From positions 1,178,001 to 1,242,000 of the forward strand of contig OZ244789.1 in NCBI GenBank assembly GCA_965219705.1: a stretch of DNA of 64,000 nt, given 5' to 3'. Position numbers and translations under genes: made by a program. The notes under the pieces were generated by a model that was not told where the DNA came from, searched no databases, and saw only the letters and a program-made list of their open reading frames with translations. Positions 57,428-64,000 of the stretch are shown here, piece by piece; within the stretch, counting starts at the first letter, position 1; every line of letters begins with the position of its first letter. The stretch comes from JAJECS01 sp965219705. Lineage in GTDB: Bacteria; Chloroflexota; UBA11872.

Positions 57428-58606
57428 GTGTCCTATGAGCAGGTCCTAGCGCAGCTGGACCCCGAGGCCATCGCGCGGGACACGCTTGCGTTCGTTCAGG
57501 TACCCAGTGAAACGGGCGCGGAGGGTCCCGCCGGCGAGCATTTCGCCGCGCTTTGCGAGCGTGCCGGCCTGGAGGTCGAGGTCGATCACTTCATCCCCGA
57601 CCGCCCGAACGTCTACGCGCGCCTGGCGGGGACGGCGCCGGGGCGTCCGCTGCTCTTGAACGGCCACCTGGACACTATCCCGCGCGGCGCCAGCGATCCG
57701 CCGGATTTGCGGGACGGCTGGGTCATCGGCCGCGGCGCGGAGGACATGAAGGGCGGGTTGGTCGCGACGGTGCATGCCGCGATGGCGCTGCGGCGCGCGG
57801 GGGTGCGGCTCAGCTCGGACCTCTGGCTGTCGGGAGTGGTCGGGCATGAGACACCGGTCGGCAAGAAGGAAGGACCCCACCGGCTGGTGGAACGCATCCG
57901 CGCCGGCGATATCCCCGCGGCGGCGGTCATCATCGCCGAGGGACCGCACGCCATCTGGACGGCCGGGCTGGGCGCGGCGATGTTCCGCGTCACGCTCAGC
58001 AGCGCACGGGGCATCGTGCACACGCTGCACGTGCCCTTCGCCGCGAATCCCGCGCGCTGGGCGGGCGCGATCCTGGAGGAATTCGCCGAATGGGAAGCGC
58101 GGTTCGAGGCGGAGACGCCGCATCCGCTCTGCGGCCGCCAGCGCGTCGACGTCGGCCTGGTCGCGGGCGGCGACTACCCAAACCGGCTGCCAACGCCTCT
58201 CACGCTGCGGGGTACCCGCCGCTGGCGGCATGGGTTGACGGCGGCCGACATCGAAGCGGAGCTGCACGAGCTATGCCAGCGGATCGCGCGGCGGTCGGGG
58301 CTGGAGGCGGAGTTTTCCCTGGACGCGCCCCACGAGCCCTTCGAGACGCCCGCCGACCACCCGCTGGTGCGCGCCCTGGAGGCCGCGGCGCCGGCCGCGA
58401 CCGGCGCCGCGCTGCCCCGCATCGGCCTGGCGCTGGTAACCGACGCCAACATCTTTGCCAACGCGGCCTCGCTGCCGGTGGTGTGCTGCGGCCCCGAGTA
58501 CGCCACGGCCCACTCGGACCAGGAGCGCGTATCCGTCGAGCGGCTGCACCAGACGGCCGCGCTCTACGCCCTGGCGGCGATGGAGTTCTGCGGCGTCGAG
58601 GGCTAG
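57428..58606 (+). CDS. M20-family metallopeptidase/deacylase
   Basis: 392 residues. Metal ligands: histidine in LLNGHLDTIP, aspartate in GRGAEDMKGG, glutamates in GVVGHETPVG and VIIAEGPHA, and histidine in YATAHSDQERV. The usual EE pair of the catalytic glutamate is replaced by HE, a variation seen in some members. It probably hydrolyses an N-acyl amino acid or dipeptide. GTG start, divergent from the oxidoreductase. Confidence 0.88.
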   Translation: MSYEQVLAQLDPEAIARDTLAFVQVPSETGAEGPAGEHFAALCERAGLEVEVDHFIPDRPNVYARLAGTAPGRPLLLNGHLDTIPRGASDPPDLRDGWVIGRGAEDMKGGLVATVHAAMALRRAGVRLSSDLWLSGVVGHETPVGKKEGPHRLVERIRAGDIPAAAVIIAEGPHAIWTAGLGAAMFRVTLSSARGIVHTLHVPFAANPARWAGAILEEFAEWEARFEAETPHPLCGRQRVDVGLVAGGDYPNRLPTPLTLRGTRRWRHGLTAADIEAELHELCQRIARRSGLEAEFSLDAPHEPFETPADHPLVRALEAAAPAATGAALPRIGLALVTDANIFANAASLPVVCCGPEYATAHSDQERVSVERLHQTAALYALAAMEFCGVEG

Positions 58607-58626
58607 ATTCCCGCTTCCGCGGGAAT
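58607..58626. repeat. ATTCCCGC hairpin repeat
   Basis: Arms ATTCCCGC and GCGGGAAT with a four-base loop, followed by GACGG, right after the peptidase stop codon. Same family as the element at 9954-9980. It may also terminate the peptidase transcript. Confidence 0.6.
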
Positions 58627-58756
58627 GACGGGGGCGCTACCCGGCTCCGTCGCGCGGTCTGGCGAATTTGGTCTCTTGATATGCTCCGCGGTGAGGGGTG
58701 CGTCATGCAGCGAGCCGAGAATTCGTCGCTGACCAGCGCGGTTGCCGGCGCCCTGA

Positions 58757-59665
58757 GTGGCCGCGGAGACCAGGCTGCCTGCGCCGGTTTTCGGCCTGGG
58801 TCGAGGCAGAATTCCCCGCGAGGCGCCCGCAGGCGCCGCCAAGTTCACGGTGGACGATCCCGTGTCTGAGACGCGCTACCGCATGCGTCAGCCGCTCTGG
58901 CGCCGGCTGCTCGATTCAATGCTGTTTGTGCGGGGCGTGTTCGGGTGCGCCATCTTCTTGTGGGTGATCCTGCGCATCACCGGCGTCCTCGACCTCTGGG
59001 ACCTGGTGACGATCTTGCTGGTTCTCTTCGGACTTTCCACGGCGTATGACGTCGGCGTGCGGCACCCGGTCGGGTGGCTCATTGCTAGCACCGGGGTGGT
59101 GGTGCAGGTGACCCACGTGGACGCATTCAGCGGCGGCGCACGGGCAGGGCTATGGATCGCCTACGTGATCGTTGCCCTCGGCATCCTGTGGCGGGCCGGC
59201 GCCCTCAGCCCGCAGCGGACGGTGCGATTGCGCGGGTGGCAGGACAGCCGTGTGCCCCTCACCCATAAGGAATCGACGCTGTATGCGCAGGGCGACGTCC
59301 GGCGGGGCGAGATCACCTGCCAATTCTGCGACGTCGTCGTTGATCTGAGGCGTGCCGACATCACGCGTCCACCGGCGATTCTGAACGTGTCGTGCGTTGC
59401 CGGTCGGGTGGACGTGGTCGTTCCGGCATGGTGGCGCGTTAGTCACAACGTGAGCACCACGCTGGCGCACATCGTCCTCGAGGCTCGTCTGACCGGGCTC
59501 AATACCGGTCCCAAGCCCAGTACCTGGGTTTCGCCCATGCGACCGATCGGCGAACTCAAGCAGGGCTTCCGCAACATCGGCGAGCCGGACCCAGACGCCG
59601 GCTTCTTGCACCTGCTGGTGCAGGGATCGTCGCGCCTGGGCTCGGTCCGCATCCGGCACGCCTGA
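58757..59665 (+). CDS. Membrane protein, possibly LiaF-like
   Basis: About 300 residues. Three or four hydrophobic helices (for example LLDSMLFVRGVFGCAIFLWV, DLVTILLVLFGLS, GLWIAYVIVALGILW) lie in residues 45-150, followed by a beta-rich cytoplasmic or surface domain with VVVDLRRADITRPPAILNVS and VAGRVDVVVPAWWRV. That C-terminal pattern is like the LiaF/DUF2154 domain of cell-envelope stress proteins. GTG 58862 is an equally good start. Confidence 0.6.
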   Translation: MAAETRLPAPVFGLGRGRIPREAPAGAAKFTVDDPVSETRYRMRQPLWRRLLDSMLFVRGVFGCAIFLWVILRITGVLDLWDLVTILLVLFGLSTAYDVGVRHPVGWLIASTGVVVQVTHVDAFSGGARAGLWIAYVIVALGILWRAGALSPQRTVRLRGWQDSRVPLTHKESTLYAQGDVRRGEITCQFCDVVVDLRRADITRPPAILNVSCVAGRVDVVVPAWWRVSHNVSTTLAHIVLEARLTGLNTGPKPSTWVSPMRPIGELKQGFRNIGEPDPDAGFLHLLVQGSSRLGSVRIRHA

Positions 59666-59686
59666 CGACGCGCGCGACACTCACGG

Positions 59687-60544
59687 CTAGCCGTCGGGCG
59701 CGATGACGATCTCGGTGCGGGCGGGCATGGCCAGCGTCTCGTTGTAGAGCGTCGGCGGCCGGCGCGGCAATGGCGCCGGCGGCTGGCCGGGCGTGCGCGC
59801 GGGGTCGTGCAGGGCGCGGCGGTCCCGCCCGCGCACCTCCCACCACCAGTCTTCGGTCGTCAGGGGTTCGACCTCGCGCCGCAGGATGAACTCCGCGCGG
59901 TCCCAGTCGCTGAAGGCCGCGTGCGCCAGGAAGACCCGCGAGACCAGGGCGCCGTCCCACGTCTGGAGATCGGGCAGCGCCAGCGGCCCGGCGTCGACCT
60001 GAAACAAGCGCTTCGTGGGCTCGACGTTGATCGTGCGGATCGGGAACTCCAGCGTGACGGTCAGCCCGCGCTCACGATCGTGGTAGGTGGTGCGGGCGTT
60101 CAACACCTGGCCGTCCCGCACGGCGCGGATGATCTCGTCGGCGTCGCGCGACTCCTGGGCGTCTGAAAAGACGTGCGTGGTGAAGTGCGTTCCTGCAAAG
60201 CGGCCGGCGTGCGGTGATGGCTCGGTCGGCTCGCATTCCGTGGACGGTCGCGAGGCGATGGGGATGCCGTGCGTGCGGCTGAGCGCCACCCGGAACTCCT
60301 GGCTCGGGACCTGGAACAAGTTTCGGTCGGCGATGGTGTATTCGGCGAGACAGGGCTGGAGCAGGAAGATCTCCAGCGGCGGCGTGTCCTGGTCCTCCCG
60401 GATCGTGCACACGGCGTCGTAACCAATGCGCACGTGGTAGGCGTCGCCAGGCGCGCCCACGAACCCGCCGGGATAGCGGAAGAACGGGTCCGGCCGGTGG
60501 GGCAGGTGGTCCCAGGTGAAGTGCGAGCGTGCGAAGTCGATCAC
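59687..60544 (-). CDS. Hypothetical protein, tandem paralogue 2
   Basis: 285 residues starting MIDFARSHFTWDHL, with PDPFFRYPGGFVGAPGDAYH, LEIFLLQPCLAEYTIADRNL and LFQVPSQEFRVALS. The same pattern recurs in the gene immediately upstream, so the two arose by tandem duplication. No signal peptide or known motif. The start ATG overlaps the upstream stop by four bases (60541-60544), so they are co-translated. Function unknown. Confidence 0.65.
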   Translation of the reverse strand: MIDFARSHFTWDHLPHRPDPFFRYPGGFVGAPGDAYHVRIGYDAVCTIREDQDTPPLEIFLLQPCLAEYTIADRNLFQVPSQEFRVALSRTHGIPIASRPSTECEPTEPSPHAGRFAGTHFTTHVFSDAQESRDADEIIRAVRDGQVLNARTTYHDRERGLTVTLEFPIRTINVEPTKRLFQVDAGPLALPDLQTWDGALVSRVFLAHAAFSDWDRAEFILRREVEPLTTEDWWWEVRGRDRRALHDPARTPGQPPAPLPRRPPTLYNETLAMPARTEIVIAPDG

Positions 60545-61392
60545 GGGCGCGCCGCGCTCGAGGCCCGCAGGATGGTGTTGGCCGCCGCGAGCTCCCAGGT
60601 TTCGTAGTAGCCGGCGGCCTTGGGGCGCGGCCGCTCGACTGGCTCCCCGGGCGTGCGCCGCTGGTAGCGGTCACGCCCGCGCACGGCAGCCGCCCACGCC
60701 AACTCGTACTCGGCCAGCTCGATACTCCGCCGCAGGATGAACTCCACGTGGTCGTCGGCTGCGAAAGCCGCGTGGGCCACGAACACACGGTCGATGCCCG
60801 CCCCGTCCCAGGTCGTCAGGTCGGGCAGCGCCACCGCACCGGTGCACACCTGATAGCGGCCACCGCCGGCGTGCAGGTTGATGAGCTTGATCGGGTACTC
60901 GACGGTCACCGTGAGGCCGTGCGCGTCGCTGCGGTAGGTGGACCGCGCATTGAGGCGGTCGCCCGCCAGCGAGGCCGCGACGAGCTCGTCGGACGACGCG
61001 AGCGCGACCGTGTCGTGGGTGCGCACGTCGATGGCGAACTCCGCGAACCGCGAGCCGATGGGCTGCCGCCGTGTGCCCTCGTCCCGCCAACTGGGTTCGG
61101 CGGCGATGGACACCATGCACGCGTCGCTGACAGCGGCGCGGAACTCGCCGTTGGGCACCTGAAACAGGTTGTCGTCGGCGATGATGAACTCGGCGCGGCA
61201 CGGCGCGGAGAGATAGATGGTGCACGCCACCCCCCGCGCCTCATCGACGATCTCGCAGCTGGCGTCGATCTGCACACGGCTGGTCGTGGCCGCGCCCGGC
61301 TCGCCGACGAACCCGCCGGGATAGGCATAGACCGGGTCGGGCTCGGCCCACTCGATGGTCCAGGTGATGAAGGATCGGTTGAAGTCGATCAT
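60541..61392 (-). CDS. Hypothetical protein, tandem paralogue 1
   Basis: 283 residues starting MIDFNRSFITWTIEW, with PDPVYAYPGGFVGEPGAATT, CTIYLSAPCRAEFIIADDNL and LFQVPNGEFRAAVS, aligning with the downstream paralogue along its whole length. Conserved cysteine, aspartate and YPGGFVG positions are candidates for function. ATG 61392 was chosen because it matches the start of the paralogue; the frame extends upstream without similarity. First gene of the pair. Confidence 0.65.
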   Translation of the reverse strand: MIDFNRSFITWTIEWAEPDPVYAYPGGFVGEPGAATTSRVQIDASCEIVDEARGVACTIYLSAPCRAEFIIADDNLFQVPNGEFRAAVSDACMVSIAAEPSWRDEGTRRQPIGSRFAEFAIDVRTHDTVALASSDELVAASLAGDRLNARSTYRSDAHGLTVTVEYPIKLINLHAGGGRYQVCTGAVALPDLTTWDGAGIDRVFVAHAAFAADDHVEFILRRSIELAEYELAWAAAVRGRDRYQRRTPGEPVERPRPKAAGYYETWELAAANTILRASSAARP

Positions 61393-62010
61393 GCCGACGG
61401 CGGGGGAGCCGGGCGCATGCCCCACAGTGGACCTCTCCATGCTGCGGCGTCGGGGGCGGGTGAGGATAGCCCGCCGCTGGCGGGATCGGCTATCCATCGG
61501 CGCACGCCGTAGCTGTCCGGTCCCGGATCACGCCACGAGCGGGATGTCCGCGAACGTATCGATCTCGAAGCTCCTCCGGCGCCTTATTGCTCAACGAACG
61601 CGGCGGGGAGTCCACCTCCCAAGGTTCCCTTGGTATGGATGCGCTGCCAAGCAGCAGCGCGTGAGTGGCGTGGAATCCGCTGCGAACTGGAAGCCCGAGA
61701 TCGAGTCGGGCAAGTTACTGCTCGAACATTCGCAGGACACAATAGACACCAAACACTCAGGTGTTCATGGGCGGTGGACTTAAAGCCGGTTCGAAGTGGA
61801 GCGTAATCTTTCTCGGTATGTAACATCGCGATCTAAATCCACAGTTCAAGCCACGTTTTCGGTCGGACTAAAGTCCCCCGTGTGCGATCCTTCTTCGTTG
61901 TCTCACACTCCCGCAAAGTGGTAGCATGGTGGATATGGAATATTGCCGTGAGAGGGGGGCGTATGCGTGACGCGGAGACCACAGTGCCTATCCAAAGAAG
62001 GGGAACCGCC
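61393..62010. other. Gene-free stretch with a possible promoter
   Basis: About 620 bases. Only weak frames are present. TTGTCT at 61898-61903 and TAGCAT at 61922-61927, 18 bases apart, are the nearest match to a sigma-70-type promoter for the two-gene module at 62011. Nothing else is recognisable. Confidence 0.35.
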
Positions 62011-62280
62011 ATGCCCCCACGGCGCCCACGTGAAGAGGCGGTCCGCCTCGGCAAGGAGATATACCACCGGGATATCCTGCCTCAGGTCGAGGCTGACCAC
62101 TTTGGAGAGTACGTCGCCATCGACATTGAGACCGGGGACTGGGCCGTTGCCGACACGACCCGCGTTGCGGTGGAGCGGCTGCGAGCGCGGCGGCCCGATG
62201 CTGTCGATGTCTTGTGTGAGCGCGTCGGGTACCGGGCGTTGCGCAGCTTCGGGGCCGGGTCCCTGCGGAGGACTGGGTGA
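62011..62280 (+). CDS. Small protein partner of a clan AA aspartic protease
   Basis: 89 residues. The recurring pattern AVRLGKEIYHRDILPQVEAD and GEYVAIDIETGDWAVAD is one I recognise as commonly found just upstream of clan AA protease genes in environmental bacteria. Its TGA overlaps the protease GTG by four bases. The arrangement (small first gene, overlapping second) is like toxin-antitoxin loci, but no function is established. Confidence 0.7.
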   Translation: MPPRRPREEAVRLGKEIYHRDILPQVEADHFGEYVAIDIETGDWAVADTTRVAVERLRARRPDAVDVLCERVGYRALRSFGAGSLRRTG

Positions 62281-62648
62281 TCGAGGGGGTTGTGAATGCC
62301 GCCTGTGAAGCAGTGGTTCCCCTGCACCTACAGGGACCAGAGGGTCGGACTCGGGAGATCGAGGCCGTGGTCGATACCGGCTACAGCGGCTTCTTGACGC
62401 TGCCGACTGTGTTGGTGGACGAGTTAGGGTTGCCGTTCGCTTACATTGGCCAGGCGCTTCTGGCCAACGACGCTGCAGTCGACTTCGACGTTCACTACGT
62501 CACCGTGCTCTGGGACGGCCAACCGAGAGACATCGAGGCCGACGCGACGGGCAGCACCCCTCTCGTGGGCATGCTGCTCCTAGACAGACATGACCTGAGC
62601 ATCCAGGTTTGGGACGGCGGGCGAGTCCTCATTCAGGCTACGGCATAG
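62277..62648 (+). CDS. Clan AA (retropepsin-like) aspartic protease
   Basis: 123 residues with the catalytic DTGY in AVVDTGYSGFLTLP and a late hydrophobic TPLVGMLLLDRHDL strand. As a single-domain retropepsin it should dimerise. Translationally coupled to the small protein before it. Distinct in sequence from the protease at 34938. Confidence 0.85.
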   Translation: MIEGVVNAACEAVVPLHLQGPEGRTREIEAVVDTGYSGFLTLPTVLVDELGLPFAYIGQALLANDAAVDFDVHYVTVLWDGQPRDIEADATGSTPLVGMLLLDRHDLSIQVWDGGRVLIQATA

Positions 62649-62662
62649 ATAATGAATATCGC

Positions 62663-63700
62663 ATGGCCGATGGGATGAGCGAACGACTGGACGTTGCCTA
62701 CTACTATCCCGCGCCCTTTTGGGGCATGGGCGAAGGCGGCTGGATAAAGTCGCTGCTCCTATTCTTCGATAAGGTCTCCATCCTGCTGCCGTGCTATATG
62801 TACGGACGGCATCATTCCGCCGACCCCGTGTTGGCCGAGCCGCTGGAAGACCAAGGTTTGCTGGAGGTGCTCGAACCCAACAAGTGGATAGACCAGGACA
62901 TGACGAAGAAGCTGGCAGAGGCTGTCAGCGGCCTGCTTGCTAACGGTGTGTTCGACAACTTTCCCAGAGAATTCTATTTCCACGAATTGTCTCAGTCCCG
63001 CATGGGCTACGGGGCCGATGTTGATCTGGCTGAGTCGCTGATATCGAGACTCCGGGCGAAGGGGCTTGCGAAACTGAGCGAGGATGGCGTCTCGATACCC
63101 CTTCACCCGACCGTACGCACGACCATCCTCGTCATCCTCGCCCAACTTGCGCGTTCGGCAGGCAACAAACAGAACCTGGCCGTCCACCCTGCAACCCAAA
63201 ACGGATGCGCCCTCAAAGACCTCATTGATACCCTATCGAACGAGCGGATGCCTTCCCGCAGCAACGTAGTTGCTCTTGACCTCGAACCTGTCAGCTTCAA
63301 CCTGGACCCAGTCCCTCTTGACGAACTCCTACAATTCCGAGCCGAGCACCATGAGGCGCACCGGGTTTATATGGGTAACCTGCGAGGGTTCATGACGGAG
63401 CTTTCCGACATCGATAGCCTGGAGGATAGAGCGGCCCTTCTCCTACAGCGACGTCAGGAAATCTCCGACGCTGCTCACGAACTCCAACGCTCTACTCGAA
63501 TAGCACTGGGAGTAAACCTTGCCTCACGGTCCCTGGGAATCGCTGGCAGCGCATGGTCGGCTACGACTGGCGACCCGCTCGGAGCCGTGCTAGCGACGTT
63601 GGGGCTAGGCTCAAGCATCGTCGGCTCGATGGCCACGTCCTCGAACAAGGTCACCGCTTACTCCTATCTGTTTCACGTGCAACGCACCTTTGTGGGGTAA
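62663..63700 (+). CDS. Hypothetical protein, DUF6236-like
   Basis: 345 residues beginning with AYYYPAPFWGMGEGGWIKSL and LLFFDKVSILLPCYM, an opening I associate with DUF6236 proteins. The middle is helical (LVILAQLARSAGNKQNLAV), and the end has a Gly/Ala/Ser-rich hydrophobic segment (GSAWSATTGDPLGAVLATL) that may insert in membrane. Some such proteins occur in defence islands. ATG 62663 or 62675. Function unknown. Confidence 0.55.
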   Translation: MADGMSERLDVAYYYPAPFWGMGEGGWIKSLLLFFDKVSILLPCYMYGRHHSADPVLAEPLEDQGLLEVLEPNKWIDQDMTKKLAEAVSGLLANGVFDNFPREFYFHELSQSRMGYGADVDLAESLISRLRAKGLAKLSEDGVSIPLHPTVRTTILVILAQLARSAGNKQNLAVHPATQNGCALKDLIDTLSNERMPSRSNVVALDLEPVSFNLDPVPLDELLQFRAEHHEAHRVYMGNLRGFMTELSDIDSLEDRAALLLQRRQEISDAAHELQRSTRIALGVNLASRSLGIAGSAWSATTGDPLGAVLATLGLGSSIVGSMATSSNKVTAYSYLFHVQRTFVG

Positions 63701-63796
63701 CCACACGCAGTTCCGCCCTGCCGACGATCCAATGAAACGGCCCCACGGCGGTTCCGGGGGTACCCTGGGCAGCATGCCGCACTTCCGATGCTCGGC

Positions 63797-64000
63797 ATGA
63801 ACAGCCTCACCGGCGCGGTTTGGGACATCCGCCGCCGCGCGCCGCAGGAGCTCTTTGCGCGGCTGGGCGACATTCCGCCGCTGGCGGTGCAGCTGCTCCA
63901 CAACCGCGGGTACGGCGACGAGGCGGCGATCCGCGAGTTCTTGGGCGGCCCGCTGCCGCCGCACGATCCCTACCTCATGGACGGCATGGACGCGGCGGTT
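63797..64000 (+). CDS. recJ: Single-stranded-DNA-specific exonuclease RecJ, N-terminal fragment
   Basis: The window ends after about 68 codons. The visible part (AVWDIRRRAPQELFARLGDI, PPLAVQLLHNRGYGDEAAIR, FLGGPLPPHDPYLMDGMDAA) is the typical RecJ opening before the DHH motif. An in-frame ATG at 63788 is an alternative start. Housekeeping gene bounding the accessory region. Confidence 0.85.
   Translation, partial: MNSLTGAVWDIRRRAPQELFARLGDIPPLAVQLLHNRGYGDEAAIREFLGGPLPPHDPYLMDGMDAAV

Noticed and set aside
61355..61783. Plus-strand open frame of 142 codons
   Set aside because: Its first part is antisense to the start of paralogue 1 and the remainder shows no recognisable protein; no supporting start signal.

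Overview
The window is GC-rich bacterial DNA, densely packed with short operons on both strands. It has no rRNA, no plasmid or phage core genes and no complete insertion sequence. The mix of genes points to a free-living or host-associated heterotroph, most likely Chloroflexota (Dehalococcoidia/SAR202/Anaerolineae-like). This is an inference from three things: a serine hydroxymethyltransferase fused to GcvT, an Opp-type binding lipoprotein with a Val/Glu-rich spacer after the lipid anchor, and Thr/Pro-rich lipoproteins. Nothing here fixes the taxon.

Layout. 0-0.16 kb: 3' end of an isocitrate/isopropylmalate dehydrogenase-family gene. 0.37-5.84 kb: a tight five-gene operon with two BrxD-like P-loop proteins (one apparently catalytically dead), two unknown proteins and an SNF2 helicase; this is a candidate DNA-targeting defence system without a methylase or recognisable nuclease. 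6.1-9.4 kb: E1alpha, E1beta and E2 of a 2-oxoacid dehydrogenase. 10-15.5 kb: amidohydrolase, thioredoxin, zinc-ribbon HTH regulator, MFS transporter, LysM protein, UDP-glucose dehydrogenase. 15.7-26.4 kb: threonine synthase-like enzyme, hydroxyacid dehydrogenase, SpoU methyltransferase, a QueC / pteridine-reductase-like / QueD group, a GEVED lipoprotein, a serine hydrolase and a sulfite-oxidase-like molybdoenzyme. 26.5-29.7 kb: the SHMT-GcvT fusion. 29.8-35.3 kb: accessory genes: DUF3800, two tRNA-Ser genes plus a degenerate third, RelBE, VapBC, HigA-type orphans with a HigB stub, and a small aspartic protease. 35.5-41.7 kb: a complete Opp-type ABC transporter. 41.9-49.1 kb: a type I restriction island (HsdR, a GxxExxY insert, fused HsdM-HsdS) with a DUF2321 protein and a dCTP-deaminase pair. 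49.2-61.4 kb: NudC, rhamnose mutarotase-like protein, IlvD, GPP34, Fic, lipoprotein, GNAT, Gfo/Idh/MocA, M20 peptidase, a membrane protein and a tandem pair of unknown paralogues. 62-63.7 kb: a two-gene aspartic-protease module and a hypothetical protein. The window ends inside recJ.

Three patterns stand out. First, at three places a small accessory cassette sits between an intact gene 3' end and a displaced, diverged second copy of that same end: SHMT-GcvT with DUF3800, tRNA-Ser(GCU) with RelBE, and IlvD with GPP34/Fic. That suggests a common way of acquiring cassettes, though no integrase is present. Second, a 27-bp imperfect palindrome is repeated five times at a 40-41 bp period up to and across the fic start codon, and again at least twice at the same 40-bp spacing between a divergent lipoprotein/GNAT pair 2.3 kb away. 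Third, defence and addiction genes are concentrated here: one candidate new system, type I RM, a dCTP deaminase and several toxin-antitoxin remnants.

No similarity search was possible. Family names rest on recognised motifs and overall sequence character, and taxonomy and function of the unknown families are inference.
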